From positions 1 to 55,032 of the forward strand of contig CAJMSU010000009.1 in assembly GCA_905216155.1 (NCBI GenBank): DNA of 55,032 bases, read 5' to 3'. The DNA comes from an uncultured bacterium. GTDB lineage: Bacteria; Bacillota_I; Bacilli_A; RF39; UBA660. The notes under the pieces were generated by a model, which was not told the origin of the DNA, searched no databases, and saw nothing but the letters and a program-made list of their open reading frames with translations. Made by a program: the position numbers and the translations under genes. Shown here in pieces: positions 26,753-34,667 of the stretch; the stretch's first letter is position 1, and the number at the start of each line of letters is the position of its first letter.

Positions 26753-26791
26753 ATTATAAAATTTATTATACACTAATTATATAAATGATCT

Positions 26792-26950
26792 TCATAGACT
26801 TTTTATAATTTTTTGGTATAATTCTTCTGAATTTTTACTTACTATATATATTATATAATTTCCTATTTCTCTTTCTTCTCTATTTTCTAATATTTTTAAT
26901 TTTTTGTGGACAAGTCTTGAAAATAGAACCAATTTAATAATTTTTGGATT
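26792..26950 (-). pseudogene. Possible gene remnant
   Basis: A 52-codon open stretch without an ATG reads in part KLVLFSRLVHKKLKILENRE, then EIGNYIIYIVSKNSEELYQK. It ends in TGA ahead of the terminator at 26719-26752. The charged, helix-like composition looks like true protein rather than chance AT-rich translation. A TTG at 26932 could act as a start. I do not recognise it; it is most simply the tail of a decayed gene beside the island boundary. Confidence 0.35.
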
Positions 26951-26972
26951 TTAAATATTTCCTTATTTTATG

Positions 26973-27098
26973 CTACTTTCCACAGCATTGTTTGTATTTT
27001 TTTCCCGAACCACATGAACTGAAAATTCCTATATTTATGTTATTTATTGTATTTATAGTACTATTGTTATTTTCCTTTATACTGGTACAAGGTATCAT
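26973..27098 (-). pseudogene. Decayed second copy of the secA 3' end (SEC-C motif)
   Basis: A 41-codon frame ends in CGSGKKYKQCCGK and a stop. That is the SEC-C zinc-binding tail of SecA, which in the intact secA here ends CPCGSGKKYKNCCGK. The first cysteine pair is damaged (IGIFSSCGSG in place of IGRNDPCPCGSG) and the upstream part dissolves into Asn/Thr/Ile repeats in shifting frames. Around the stop, TATGCTACTTTCC is identical to the secA end, as is CCCGAACCACATG. The differences between are mostly silent, so this is a diverged copy rather than a recent duplicate. It marks the distal edge of the inserted island. Confidence 0.7.
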
Positions 27099-27117
27099 CT
27101 GTATTTATGTTATTTAT
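27032..27117. repeat. Short direct repeat in AT-rich remnant
   Basis: The 16-mer TATTTATGTTATTTAT occurs exactly at 27032-27047 and again at 27102-27117. The two copies are 70 bases apart, so they are read in different frames; both encode Asn/Ile-rich strings on the minus strand. Confidence 0.7.
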
Positions 27118-27241
27118 AGTATTATCTGTACTTATAGTATTTATCTACTGTGGACTATTTGTGGACATTGACCACATCCGTTCACTGGTATAAGTATATC
27201 ATATTTTTTTATTTTATAAAATGTGCAAAATTAATAACATT

Positions 27242-27688
27242 TTATTTATTATACTTATTTAAAAATTCTTCTAACTCTTTTTCAGTTGAAAATATTTCTT
27301 CAAAAATATTATATAAAGTATCTGTTGCTTCATATTCGCCTAATGCATAACATTGTTTACTTAGGCCATATGCTATTCCAGATTCTATATGTGCTGCTTT
27401 ACCCGCTGGTAAAACTAGCAATAAATTTTTTGAACTTTTTAATCCTTCCAAATCTCCCTCAAAAAGTTTTAAGACAATATCACTTTTTAATCCTAGAGAT
27501 TCAAATTCTCGTTGTCTTTCTTCTGGTGTTTGATTTTTATTTCCATATCCCCAATTATCTTCATTTTTTATAAAGCAATAATACGATACATTATATTTAT
27601 CAAAAATATCACATATTCTTAATATATTTTCTTTATTTCTTGCTCTTCCAGCAATAAAAAATTCATACTTATTGTTCATTATATCCAT
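27242..27688 (-). CDS. Nucleoside 2-deoxyribosyltransferase-like protein
   Basis: A 148-residue protein resembling the nucleoside 2-deoxyribosyltransferase/Rcl superfamily. A first strand FFIAGRAR gives the substrate-binding start, and LLLVLPAGKAAHIESGIAYG carries the conserved glutamate (HIESG) that acts as nucleophile in the family. Such enzymes exchange or hydrolyse the base of deoxynucleosides or deoxynucleotides. Relatives occur on phages and islands as nucleotide-recycling or defence cargo. It lies last in the island, 32 bases after the integrase. The start could instead be the ATG at 27679. Confidence 0.65.
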   Translation of the reverse strand: MDIMNNKYEFFIAGRARNKENILRICDIFDKYNVSYYCFIKNEDNWGYGNKNQTPEERQREFESLGLKSDIVLKLFEGDLEGLKSSKNLLLVLPAGKAAHIESGIAYGLSKQCYALGEYEATDTLYNIFEEIFSTEKELEEFLNKYNK

Positions 27689-27719
27689 CTCTCTTTCAAG
27701 TTCATCTTTCTATAAAAGA

Positions 27720-28954
27720 TTATACATCATTATTATTAAAATTTAAACTATTCTCAAATAATTTTGTTACTTGTTTTTTATCAGTTTCAGTGCTTGTAAT
27801 ATAATATTTTTGTGTTGTTTCTATTCTTTTATGTCCTAATACTTCAGCAATATCTTTGATTTCACAACCATTTCTTAAACTAATAGTTGCAAAACTTCCC
27901 CTTAAATCATAGAACCTACATTTTAATCCTAATTCGTGGTTAATTATTTTAAATGGATATTTTACAATATCAGTTCCAGAATATGTTCCATCTTTTCGAG
28001 TAAACACCATTTCTACTTTATTATATCTTGAATTACTTTCTATAATCTTATATTCAATCAACTTACCATATTTATTTTTAATTTCTGCTAAAATATATCT
28101 TTTATATTTTTTATTATATTGTTTCTTAAAACTCTTTTGTAGTTCTTTATAAGTCAATAATGTTTTATATAAATTGTCACATATATTAACTTCTCTCTGA
28201 CTTCCTATTGTTTTAGTTGTGCCTAAATACCACCTACCTTTTTCTTCTTTATCTTTTGCATATACTGTTTTGTTTATTTTAATAATTCTATTTTCTAAAT
28301 CTATATCATCCCAAGTTAAAGCAAATACTTCACCAGTTCTCATACCTGTATAACAAGCAGTTAGAAATGCAGTTATAAACACTTTATTATTTTTAAATCT
28401 ATTTAAAATAATTTCTATTTCTTCATTGGTATAAACATGTCCTACATCGTTTTTTTTAATTCAAACGATAATACTCTAGGTATTTGTAAATCTCCTGCTG
28501 GATTATATTTTATAAATCCAAAGTAATATGTTGCATCTCTTAATGAACTTTTTATTACTTTCTGATAATTTCTTAATGCTTCTTTGGTAGTTGATGTTTG
28601 GTATAATTTTAACAATGTTTGATTAAGCATATATGATGTTATAGCAGATAATCTATAATTTCCTAACTCCTTTTTAATATTGCCAAAAGATTCTTTATAT
28701 CTCTTTGCTGTAGAATATTTATAATTTATTTCAAAGTATTCTTTCATCCAATAATCTAAATAATCGCCATATAGCATATTACTTTCTATACTTGTTACTC
28801 CATTTATAAACTCATCATAAGCTTTCTGTCCTGCTAATAGTGCTTCTCTTTTAGTTCTAAAACCAGACTTTGTTATTTGCTTTCTTTTTCCATTTACTTT
28901 ACCTGCTTCAAAACAATATTGATATACATTGCCTCTTTTTCTAATATTAATCAT
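27720..28954 (-). pseudogene. int: Tyrosine recombinase/integrase, frameshifted in an A8 tract
   Basis: Two frames together make one phage- or ICE-type integrase. The 28954-28442 part holds the N-terminal arm-binding and SAM-like core-binding domains (MINIRKRGNVYQYCF). The 28382-27720 part holds the catalytic domain, with Arg I in TGMRTGEVFAL, YDLRGSFAT as box II (Tyr where His is usual) and LGHKRIETTQKYY with the nucleophilic Tyr. At 28448-28455 the coding strand has eight A. A ninth would join the frames as FELKKNDVGHVYTNEE with no other defect. So either the gene is freshly inactivated, the tract slips, or it is a sequencing error. Confidence 0.88.
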
Positions 28955-29002
28955 CTTATCACTCTCCTCTTCCTTTTGATCATTATTATTTTACAATATT
29001 AA

Positions 29003-29030
29003 AAAAAGCAGAATTAAAATTCTACTTTTT
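29003..29030 (-). terminator. Terminator of the HEPN gene
   Basis: AAAAAGCAGAATT pairs with AATTCTACTTTTT (one mismatch) over a 2-base loop, followed by a T run on the minus strand. It separates the HEPN transcript from the integrase. Confidence 0.75.
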
Positions 29031-30098
29031 ACAATTACTATATAAAAAATTTTTTGTCTCTTGCGGGATAGATTCGCCTAATTCTTTTTCAATTATATCC
29101 ACTGCTTTATGTTGTTGTTCAGTGAAACTACTAGAATTTATTGTAGAAATAAATAATCTAATTTGCAAATCTAATTTTTCATCATTATCTAGATATTTTA
29201 ATATTTGTTTTGCTGTCTTTTTACTATATAAAATAATTAACCAATAAGCTATAATTATCTTTCTCACATAAAATCTCAATAATTTTTCATCTGAATCTAA
29301 AATATTATTAGTTTTACTTCCATGAATATAATCGCATCTCTTACCATATAATTTTTTTATGTCTTCAAATATTTTTTTGTATTCATCATAATTATCTTCA
29401 GCCAATATTTTTGCTGAATACCTGGATATTTTTTCTGTAATATCTTCTGTGTCTAAATTAAATATTGCTTCTAAAGCACTAAATATTAATATATACCTAT
29501 TTGATATTTTATCACTTTCAAAAGAGTCATTATAAAATTCTAAAGCCCTATCAAAATAATTATTTTTCGTATTTTTAGTTGCATTAAAATCCATTTTAAA
29601 TCTGCTATTATTAAAAATTTCTTCTGAAGATAAATTATATGTTAGCCTATTCCAATATGATATTGGTCTATTACATTGAAAGGTGCCTATATATTTTTTT
29701 GATTCATCATAAAATTCTATATTTATGATTTGAAATAATACAGGAATATTAAATATTAGTCTTATTTTTTTCTCTAAATCTAATACTTTTTGTATTATCT
29801 CTTTATGAGATTTAAATATCTTATCAAGATTATTCTTGTTTATTTTATTTGATACTTCTATTTCAACAAATTCATTGGTCTCAAAATATTTATAAAATAA
29901 ATTTTCATAATCAGTTAAACAAGACATAAGATATAAATTCATATTAAAATTAATTCCATCTTTATCTTTTTCATATTTTGTTTTAAATATATTTTCTTCA
30001 AACTTTGCTTCCTTTATAGAAAATCCATCTATTTCGTATTCTCCAATAGGATTTAAGCCATTTATCAATACTTTATATTTTAAATACATTTTTTTCAT
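29022..30098 (-). CDS. ApeA-like HEPN-domain protein, probable anti-phage effector
   Basis: A 358-residue protein. The N-terminal two thirds (1-190) are of mixed alpha/beta character, with no recognised motif. The C-terminal region is a helical HEPN domain containing FSALEAIF and KRCDYIHGSKTNN, where RCDYIH fits the R-x4-H active-site motif of HEPN ribonucleases. This layout is that of ApeA-like proteins, which stop phage by degrading RNA. It is the first island gene after secA, with its own ribosome site (GGAG, nine bases before ATG) and its own terminator. The defence role is inferred from the family and its mobile setting. Confidence 0.65.
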   Translation of the reverse strand: MKKMYLKYKVLINGLNPIGEYEIDGFSIKEAKFEENIFKTKYEKDKDGINFNMNLYLMSCLTDYENLFYKYFETNEFVEIEVSNKINKNNLDKIFKSHKEIIQKVLDLEKKIRLIFNIPVLFQIINIEFYDESKKYIGTFQCNRPISYWNRLTYNLSSEEIFNNSRFKMDFNATKNTKNNYFDRALEFYNDSFESDKISNRYILIFSALEAIFNLDTEDITEKISRYSAKILAEDNYDEYKKIFEDIKKLYGKRCDYIHGSKTNNILDSDEKLLRFYVRKIIIAYWLIILYSKKTAKQILKYLDNDEKLDLQIRLFISTINSSSFTEQQHKAVDIIEKELGESIPQETKNFLYSNCKK

Positions 30099-30120
30099 AA
30101 ATAATTACTCCTAATCAAAA

Positions 30121-30152
30121 GGATGTCAACATATTTATTAACGCTGACATCC
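30121..30152 (-). terminator. Terminator of secA, at the island's right edge
   Basis: GGATGTCA pairs with TGACATCC over a 16-base loop, with CCTTTTGATT following on the minus strand and CCTTTATTTT on the plus strand. Confidence 0.65.
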
Positions 30153-30247
30153 TTTATTTTCAATGAATTTTGTCCACATTTTAATATTTTGGAGGACAAA
30201 GTTAATATTTTATATAATTTTTATTTTTCCAAAAATCTTATAAGCCC

Positions 30248-30302
30248 TTATTCTATGCTACTTTCCGCAACAGTTCTTATACTTTTTACCCGAACCACAT
30301 GG
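30248..30302. other. Probable attachment site in the secA 3' end
   Basis: This stretch, covering the secA stop codon and SEC-C codons, shares TATGCTACTTTCC and CCCGAACCACATG with 26970-27016, in the same order, spacing and orientation. The pair flanks the integrase-bearing island like attL and attR. Confidence 0.55.
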
Positions 30303-32750
30303 GCATGGATCATTTCTACCTATTTTTTTTACTCTTTTTGGTTTTTTCTTTGCTGTTTCTGTTTTATCTTCATTTGTTATTTTCTTTTTTGATACTTCTT
30401 TTCTTTCTATATTTTGTCTTATTTCAGCTTTTAAAAGGAATACTGAAACATCTTGATCTATTTTTTGAAGCATTGAATCAAACAAATCAAATCCTTCCAT
30501 AGTATATGCTCTTAGTGGATCTTCTTGAGCATAACCTCTTAGATGAATTCCTTCTCTTAGGTGAGACATTGTATTTATATGTTCCATCCAATAGTTATCT
30601 ACAACTTGTAGAGTAATTGCTTTTTCAAATTCCTTTGTTACTTCTTCTGGAATATCCTTGATTTTTTCTTCATATTCATCTGTTACTAATTTTACTAATT
30701 TATCTATTACTTCATCATTTGTTAGTTTGTTGATAGATGATTTCTTTATATCTTTTGTAAGTAGATTTTCATTAACAAAATCTGTTATTTCCCTGAAATC
30801 ATCTTCTGTTAAATATCCTTCTGGTGCGATATGAGAATTTACTACATCTTCTATATGATGTCTGAATGATGATAAAACCATTTCATGTATTGAGTCACTA
30901 TCTAATATTTTATTTCTTTTTTCATACATTATTTCTCTTTGATTATTCATAACATCATCATATTGTAATAATTGTTTACGTATATCAAAGTTATTTCCTT
31001 CAACTCTTTTTTGAGCTGTTCCAATTGACTTAGTAAATGTTTTGCTTTGAATTGCTTGGTCTCCTAATCCCATAGTTTTCATCATTTCAGCAATTCTGTC
31101 TGATCCAAATCTTACCATTAGATCATCTTTCATTGATACAAAGAATTGTGTATAACCAGGATCACCTTGACGTCCTGAACGACCTCTTAACTGATTATCA
31201 ATACGACGAGATTCGTGTCTTTCAGTTCCTACTACACATAATCCACCTAACTCTCTTATTTCATCTGATAACTTGATATCAGTTCCACGTCCAGCCATAT
31301 TTGTTGCGATTGTTACTGATTTTTGTTGTCCAATTTTTGATATAATTTCTGCTTCTCTTGCATGATTTTTAGCATTTAATATTTCATGTGGTATTCTTGC
31401 TTGTTTTAGTAATTTAGATATTAATTCACTTGTTTCTATTGCAATTGTACCAATAAGTACTGGTTGGCCTTTTTCGTAACGTTCTTTAACAAAAGCAATT
31501 ATTGCTTTATACTTTGCTTCTTTTGTTGCATATACTAAATCTGGTGCATCTATACGAATTACTGGTTTATTTGTTGGTATTTCTATAACATACATGTTAT
31601 ATATATTTCTAAATTCTTCTTCTTCTGTTTTAGCTGTTCCTGTCATACCTGATAATTTTTTATACATTCTAAATAAATTTTGGAATGTTATAGTTGCTAG
31701 TGTTTTAGTTTCTTCATTTATTGTAACTCCTTCTTTAGCTTCTATTGCTTGATGAAGTCCATCTGAATATGCTCTTCCTTTCATTAGACGTCCAGTAAAA
31801 GGATCTACTATTACTATTTCATCATCTTGTACTACATAGTCAACGTCTTTTTTCATTGAATAATTTGCTCTTAAGGCTTGGTTAATATAATGTACTAAGG
31901 TAGCATTGTTTATATCGTATAAATTGTCTACTTGAAACATTTTTTCTGCTTTATCGCTTCCTGATTCAGTAAGTGATACGCTTTTATTTTTTTCATCATA
32001 TATATAATCTGTTTCTTTCTCTAGACTTTTTGCAAATGTATCTGCATCTATATAAAGATTTGCACTATTCATTTGTCCACCAGAAATTATTAATGGCGTT
32101 CTTGCTTCATCTATTAAAACAGAATCAACTTCATCAATAATAGCAAAATTTAATTTTCTTTGTACTCTGTCTTCTTTTCTTACTACCATGTTATCTCTTA
32201 AATAATCAAAACCAATTTCATTATTTGTAGAATACATAATATCACAAGCATAGGCTTCTTGTTTTTCTTTTGCTGTTAATTCTCTTGTATTAACTCCTAC
32301 TGTTAGACCTAGGAATCTATAAATTTCTCCCATCCATTCAGCATCACGTGAAGCTAGATATTCATTAACAGTAATGACATGTACTCCTTCTCCTGTTAAG
32401 GCATTTAAATATGCTGGTAGTACACAAGTTAATGTTTTTCCTTCACCAGTTTTCATTTCTGAAATATTACCATAGTGAATAGCAAGTCCACCTAATATTT
32501 GGACATAGAAATGCTTTTCACCAATAACACGATATGCTGCTTCTCTTGCTGTTGCAAATGCTTCTACTAATATATCTTCTAGTGTTTCTCCTTGTTGCAA
32601 TCTTTCTCTAAATTCGTCTGTTTTATTTTGAAGTTTTGTATCTGATAACTTAGAATACTCTTCATCTAATTCCATTACTTTATCAGCAATTGTTTCAAAC
32701 CTTTTTAATTCTTTATATTCATGATCAAATAGTTTTCTCAATAAGCTCAT
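30258..32750 (-). CDS. secA: Preprotein translocase ATPase SecA
   Basis: Motor ATPase that pushes preproteins through SecYEG. Walker A-type MKTGEGKTL lies near residue 105, the DEAD-type motif in IIDEVDSVLIDEARTPLI, GTAKTEEEEF in the middle, and the helicase GRGTDI and RIDNQLRGRSGRQGDPG motifs in the second ATPase domain. The C-terminal SEC-C zinc tail (CPCGSGKKYKNCCGK) is complete. The 830 residues are standard. It follows hpf, as in B. subtilis. Downstream, the expected prfB is displaced by the island. Confidence 0.97.
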   Translation of the reverse strand: MSLLRKLFDHEYKELKRFETIADKVMELDEEYSKLSDTKLQNKTDEFRERLQQGETLEDILVEAFATAREAAYRVIGEKHFYVQILGGLAIHYGNISEMKTGEGKTLTCVLPAYLNALTGEGVHVITVNEYLASRDAEWMGEIYRFLGLTVGVNTRELTAKEKQEAYACDIMYSTNNEIGFDYLRDNMVVRKEDRVQRKLNFAIIDEVDSVLIDEARTPLIISGGQMNSANLYIDADTFAKSLEKETDYIYDEKNKSVSLTESGSDKAEKMFQVDNLYDINNATLVHYINQALRANYSMKKDVDYVVQDDEIVIVDPFTGRLMKGRAYSDGLHQAIEAKEGVTINEETKTLATITFQNLFRMYKKLSGMTGTAKTEEEEFRNIYNMYVIEIPTNKPVIRIDAPDLVYATKEAKYKAIIAFVKERYEKGQPVLIGTIAIETSELISKLLKQARIPHEILNAKNHAREAEIISKIGQQKSVTIATNMAGRGTDIKLSDEIRELGGLCVVGTERHESRRIDNQLRGRSGRQGDPGYTQFFVSMKDDLMVRFGSDRIAEMMKTMGLGDQAIQSKTFTKSIGTAQKRVEGNNFDIRKQLLQYDDVMNNQREIMYEKRNKILDSDSIHEMVLSSFRHHIEDVVNSHIAPEGYLTEDDFREITDFVNENLLTKDIKKSSINKLTNDEVIDKLVKLVTDEYEEKIKDIPEEVTKEFEKAITLQVVDNYWMEHINTMSHLREGIHLRGYAQEDPLRAYTMEGFDLFDSMLQKIDQDVSVFLLKAEIRQNIERKEVSKKKITNEDKTETAKKKPKRVKKIGRNDPCPCGSGKKYKNCCGK

Positions 32751-32786
32751 TTTATCATCTCCTTAACTTATTATTTTATCAAAAAA

Positions 32787-32817
32787 AAAGAAAGATTAAA
32801 AGCATAATCTATCTTTT
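32787..32817 (-). terminator. Terminator of hpf
   Basis: AAAGAAAGATT / AATCTATCTTT with an 8-base loop, followed by a long T run on the minus strand. Confidence 0.75.
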
Positions 32818-32821
32818 TTTG

Positions 32822-33352
32822 TTATTCTGATGTTATGATACCATAATTCCCGTCTTTTCTTTTATATACAACGGCTTCTTTATTAGTATCACTATCTTTA
32901 TACATGTAGAATTCATGCCCAAGCAACTCCATTTGAATTATTGCTTCTTCTTCATTCATCGGTTTTACTTCTACTTCTTTTCTTTTAATTATTTTAGCAT
33001 CTTGCTCTTCTTTTTCATCTTCTATTTCTGCATATACAAAATCTTTTGTCTCTCTAATTTTTTTAGACATTAATTTTGTTTTGTTTTTTCTTATTTGTCT
33101 TTCTAATTTATCAACTGTTTTATCTACTGCTGCATAAAAATCATCTTTTGTTTCTTCTGATCTTAGAATAAATGATTTTAGCGGTATGGTAATTTCTACT
33201 GTTTGGTGATGGTTTTTTACTTTAACTATGACATTAGCACGAACTTTTTCGTTATTTTCTAGGTACTTATTTAATTTTTCTAGCTTTTCCTCAATATAAT
33301 CTTTCATAGCTTGAGTAACTTCAATCTTATCTCCATGAATAATAATTTCCAT
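32822..33352 (-). CDS. hpf: Long-form ribosome hibernation promoting factor
   Basis: HPF joins ribosomes into inactive 100S dimers in stationary phase. The N-terminal domain (1-100, starting MEIIIHGDKIEVTQAMKDYI) binds the decoding region. The C-terminal domain (about 120-176, with MNEEEAIIQMELLGHEFYMY) mediates dimerisation, so this is the long form typical of Firmicutes. The frame extends to 33391, but a strong AAGGAGGG site places the start at the ATG at 33352 (176 residues). Position before secA matches B. subtilis. Confidence 0.94.
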   Translation of the reverse strand: MEIIIHGDKIEVTQAMKDYIEEKLEKLNKYLENNEKVRANVIVKVKNHHQTVEITIPLKSFILRSEETKDDFYAAVDKTVDKLERQIRKNKTKLMSKKIRETKDFVYAEIEDEKEEQDAKIIKRKEVEVKPMNEEEAIIQMELLGHEFYMYKDSDTNKEAVVYKRKDGNYGIITSE

Positions 33353-33398
33353 ATAATCCCTCCTTATGATTAAATTATAGCACAAATACATAAAAAAA

Positions 33399-33416
33399 AC
33401 TACTATTTAACAGTAG
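33399..33416 (-). terminator. Terminator of the cold-shock gene
   Basis: A CTACT / AGTAG stem followed by eight T on the minus strand, overlapping the stop codon. Confidence 0.7.
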
Positions 33417-33624
33417 CAGTTTCCTTTACTAGTCTTACATTTAAAGCTTGATGTCCTTTACCTGTTTCAATCAATTTAAATTCTACTAGTTGACCTTCTG
33501 ATAGTGTTTTATATCCTTCTATTTCTATAGCTGAATAATGTACAAAAACATCTTCACCTACTTTATAGTCTATAAACCCATAGCCTTTTTCATTATTAAA
33601 CCATTTTACACGGCCTACTATCAT
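33403..33624 (-). CDS. csp: Cold-shock domain protein
   Basis: A 73-residue OB-fold nucleic-acid-binding protein. RNP1 is KGYGFID and RNP2 is VFVHYSAI, after VGRVKWFNNE. It probably acts as an RNA chaperone. The frame reaches back to 33684, but the upstream part (rich in Cys and Arg) is not cold-shock sequence. GAGGTG lies just before the ATG at 33624, so I use that start. It diverges from agrB. Confidence 0.92.
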   Translation of the reverse strand: MIVGRVKWFNNEKGYGFIDYKVGEDVFVHYSAIEIEGYKTLSEGQLVEFKLIETGKGHQALNVRLVKETATVK

Positions 33625-33711
33625 ACTACTCACACCTCGCCTTCTACCACAGCAAAACTCTGGTATGTTAAATTTTACCATCATTTCTTAATTAATTATG
33701 AAAATTCCATA

Positions 33712-33738
33712 AACTGTATAACTGTGACCGTTTTCTGT
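33712..33738. promoter_or_regulatory. Possible LytTR (AgrA) binding repeats
   Basis: Three CTGT cores (33714, 33722 and 33735; ACAG on the minus strand) lie between csp and agrB. The outer two are spaced 21 bases, the spacing of paired LytTR sites such as AgrA operators. Two of the three extend to ACAGTTAT and ACAGTTTAT. This is suggestive only. Confidence 0.3.
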
Positions 33739-33867
33739 AGATTTTAGACTATTTTCGACAAATTATGCTAAGAAATTATTTATAAATTTACCTATTTTGA
33801 CTTTTTTATTTATTTTTTATTTTTTGATTTATAATTCCATTATAGATAGGAAACGTGAGGTGTTTAC

Positions 33868-34461
33868 ATGAAAGAATTGTTTCTAAATGGGAGTTTATCA
33901 TTTATAGATAAATATTGCAAGTATAATGAGAATGATAAGAAAAAATTATTGTATGGATTAGAGGGTATATATCTAACTATCACTAAAACTATTATTATTC
34001 TATTGGTTGCTGCTATATTAGGAATATTAAAAGAAACCTTAATCTTGATTATACTTTTTAATTTAATTAGGTATACTGGTTTTGGTTTTCATGCAGAAAA
34101 AAGTTGGCATTGTTTAATTTGTTCACTTATTAATTTTGTGTTTTTACCATATGTAATGTTAAAAATTAATTTTTCTAATATTTCAATATTATTAATATCT
34201 ACCATATGTATTATTAATTATTTATTATTTGCACCAGCAGATACAATAAAAAGACCTTTACCTAATAAAAGGAAAAGGTTAATTAGAAAAATTCTTACTG
34301 TATCGATTGGAGTTATTTATATAATACTTATTTTTATACTTAATAATAAAATGTTTACGAGCTTATTACTTAGTGCTTTAATTATACAGGCTGTGGTTAT
34401 TAATCCAATTACTTATATGGTTTTTAACCAGCCATATAATAATTACAAAAATTTTAATTAG
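33868..34461 (+). CDS. agrB: AgrB-type autoinducer-processing protease
   Basis: AgrB is a membrane cysteine endopeptidase that cuts the AgrD precursor and forms the cyclic autoinducer. The 197-residue protein has about four to six membrane helices. The catalytic His and Cys appear in GFGFHAEKSWHCLIC with the family's spacing (H-x7-C). GAGGTG precedes the ATG. The AgrD-like peptide gene follows by 53 bases, and the sensor and regulator converge from the other side. Confidence 0.9.
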   Translation: MKELFLNGSLSFIDKYCKYNENDKKKLLYGLEGIYLTITKTIIILLVAAILGILKETLILIILFNLIRYTGFGFHAEKSWHCLICSLINFVFLPYVMLKINFSNISILLISTICIINYLLFAPADTIKRPLPNKRKRLIRKILTVSIGVIYIILIFILNNKMFTSLLLSALIIQAVVINPITYMVFNQPYNNYKNFN

Positions 34462-34514
34462 GCATAAATACTAATAGTATTTTGCAATAGAAAGAATAAA
34501 GAGGTGAAAAAATT

Positions 34515-34637
34515 ATGAAAAAAAGATTAGCAAGTATACTTGCAGCAGTTGCAATTATGGCAACAGGAGCAGCTTCTATGGGATGTATATGGATATATTG
34601 GGATGAACCAAATTCTTATAATTTATTCTGTGATTAA
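34515..34637 (+). CDS. agrD: AgrD-like cyclic autoinducer precursor peptide
   Basis: A 40-residue frame with a strong GAGGTG site. It has the AgrD layout: an amphipathic basic N-terminal helix (MKKRLASILAAVAIMATGAA), a core GCIWIYW with one cysteine, then an acidic DEP recognition motif and a polar tail. In AgrD peptides AgrB cuts just before the acidic motif, and the last core residue forms a thiolactone with the cysteine. That predicts a ring of Cys-Ile-Trp-Ile-Tyr-Trp, or of five residues if the cut is one residue earlier. A second cysteine occurs at position 39 of the tail. Confidence 0.85.
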   Translation: MKKRLASILAAVAIMATGAASMGCIWIYWDEPNSYNLFCD

Positions 34638-34645
34638 TTATATTT

Positions 34646-34667
34646 AACTAGAATTTATTTTCTAGTT
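34646..34667. terminator. Bidirectional terminator between agrD and agrC
   Basis: AACTAGAA pairs with TTCTAGTT over a 6-base loop with a T run on the plus strand. The agrC stop codon lies in the loop. Confidence 0.65.

Noticed and set aside
26944..27171. Plus-strand hydrophobic frame in the island edge
   Set aside because: It is antisense to the SEC-C remnant and made of AT-rich repeats; a similar shadow lies opposite the real secA end.
33403..33684. N-terminal extension of the cold-shock protein with Cys and Arg cluster
   Set aside because: The ribosome site and family length place the start at 33624; upstream codons are leader sequence.
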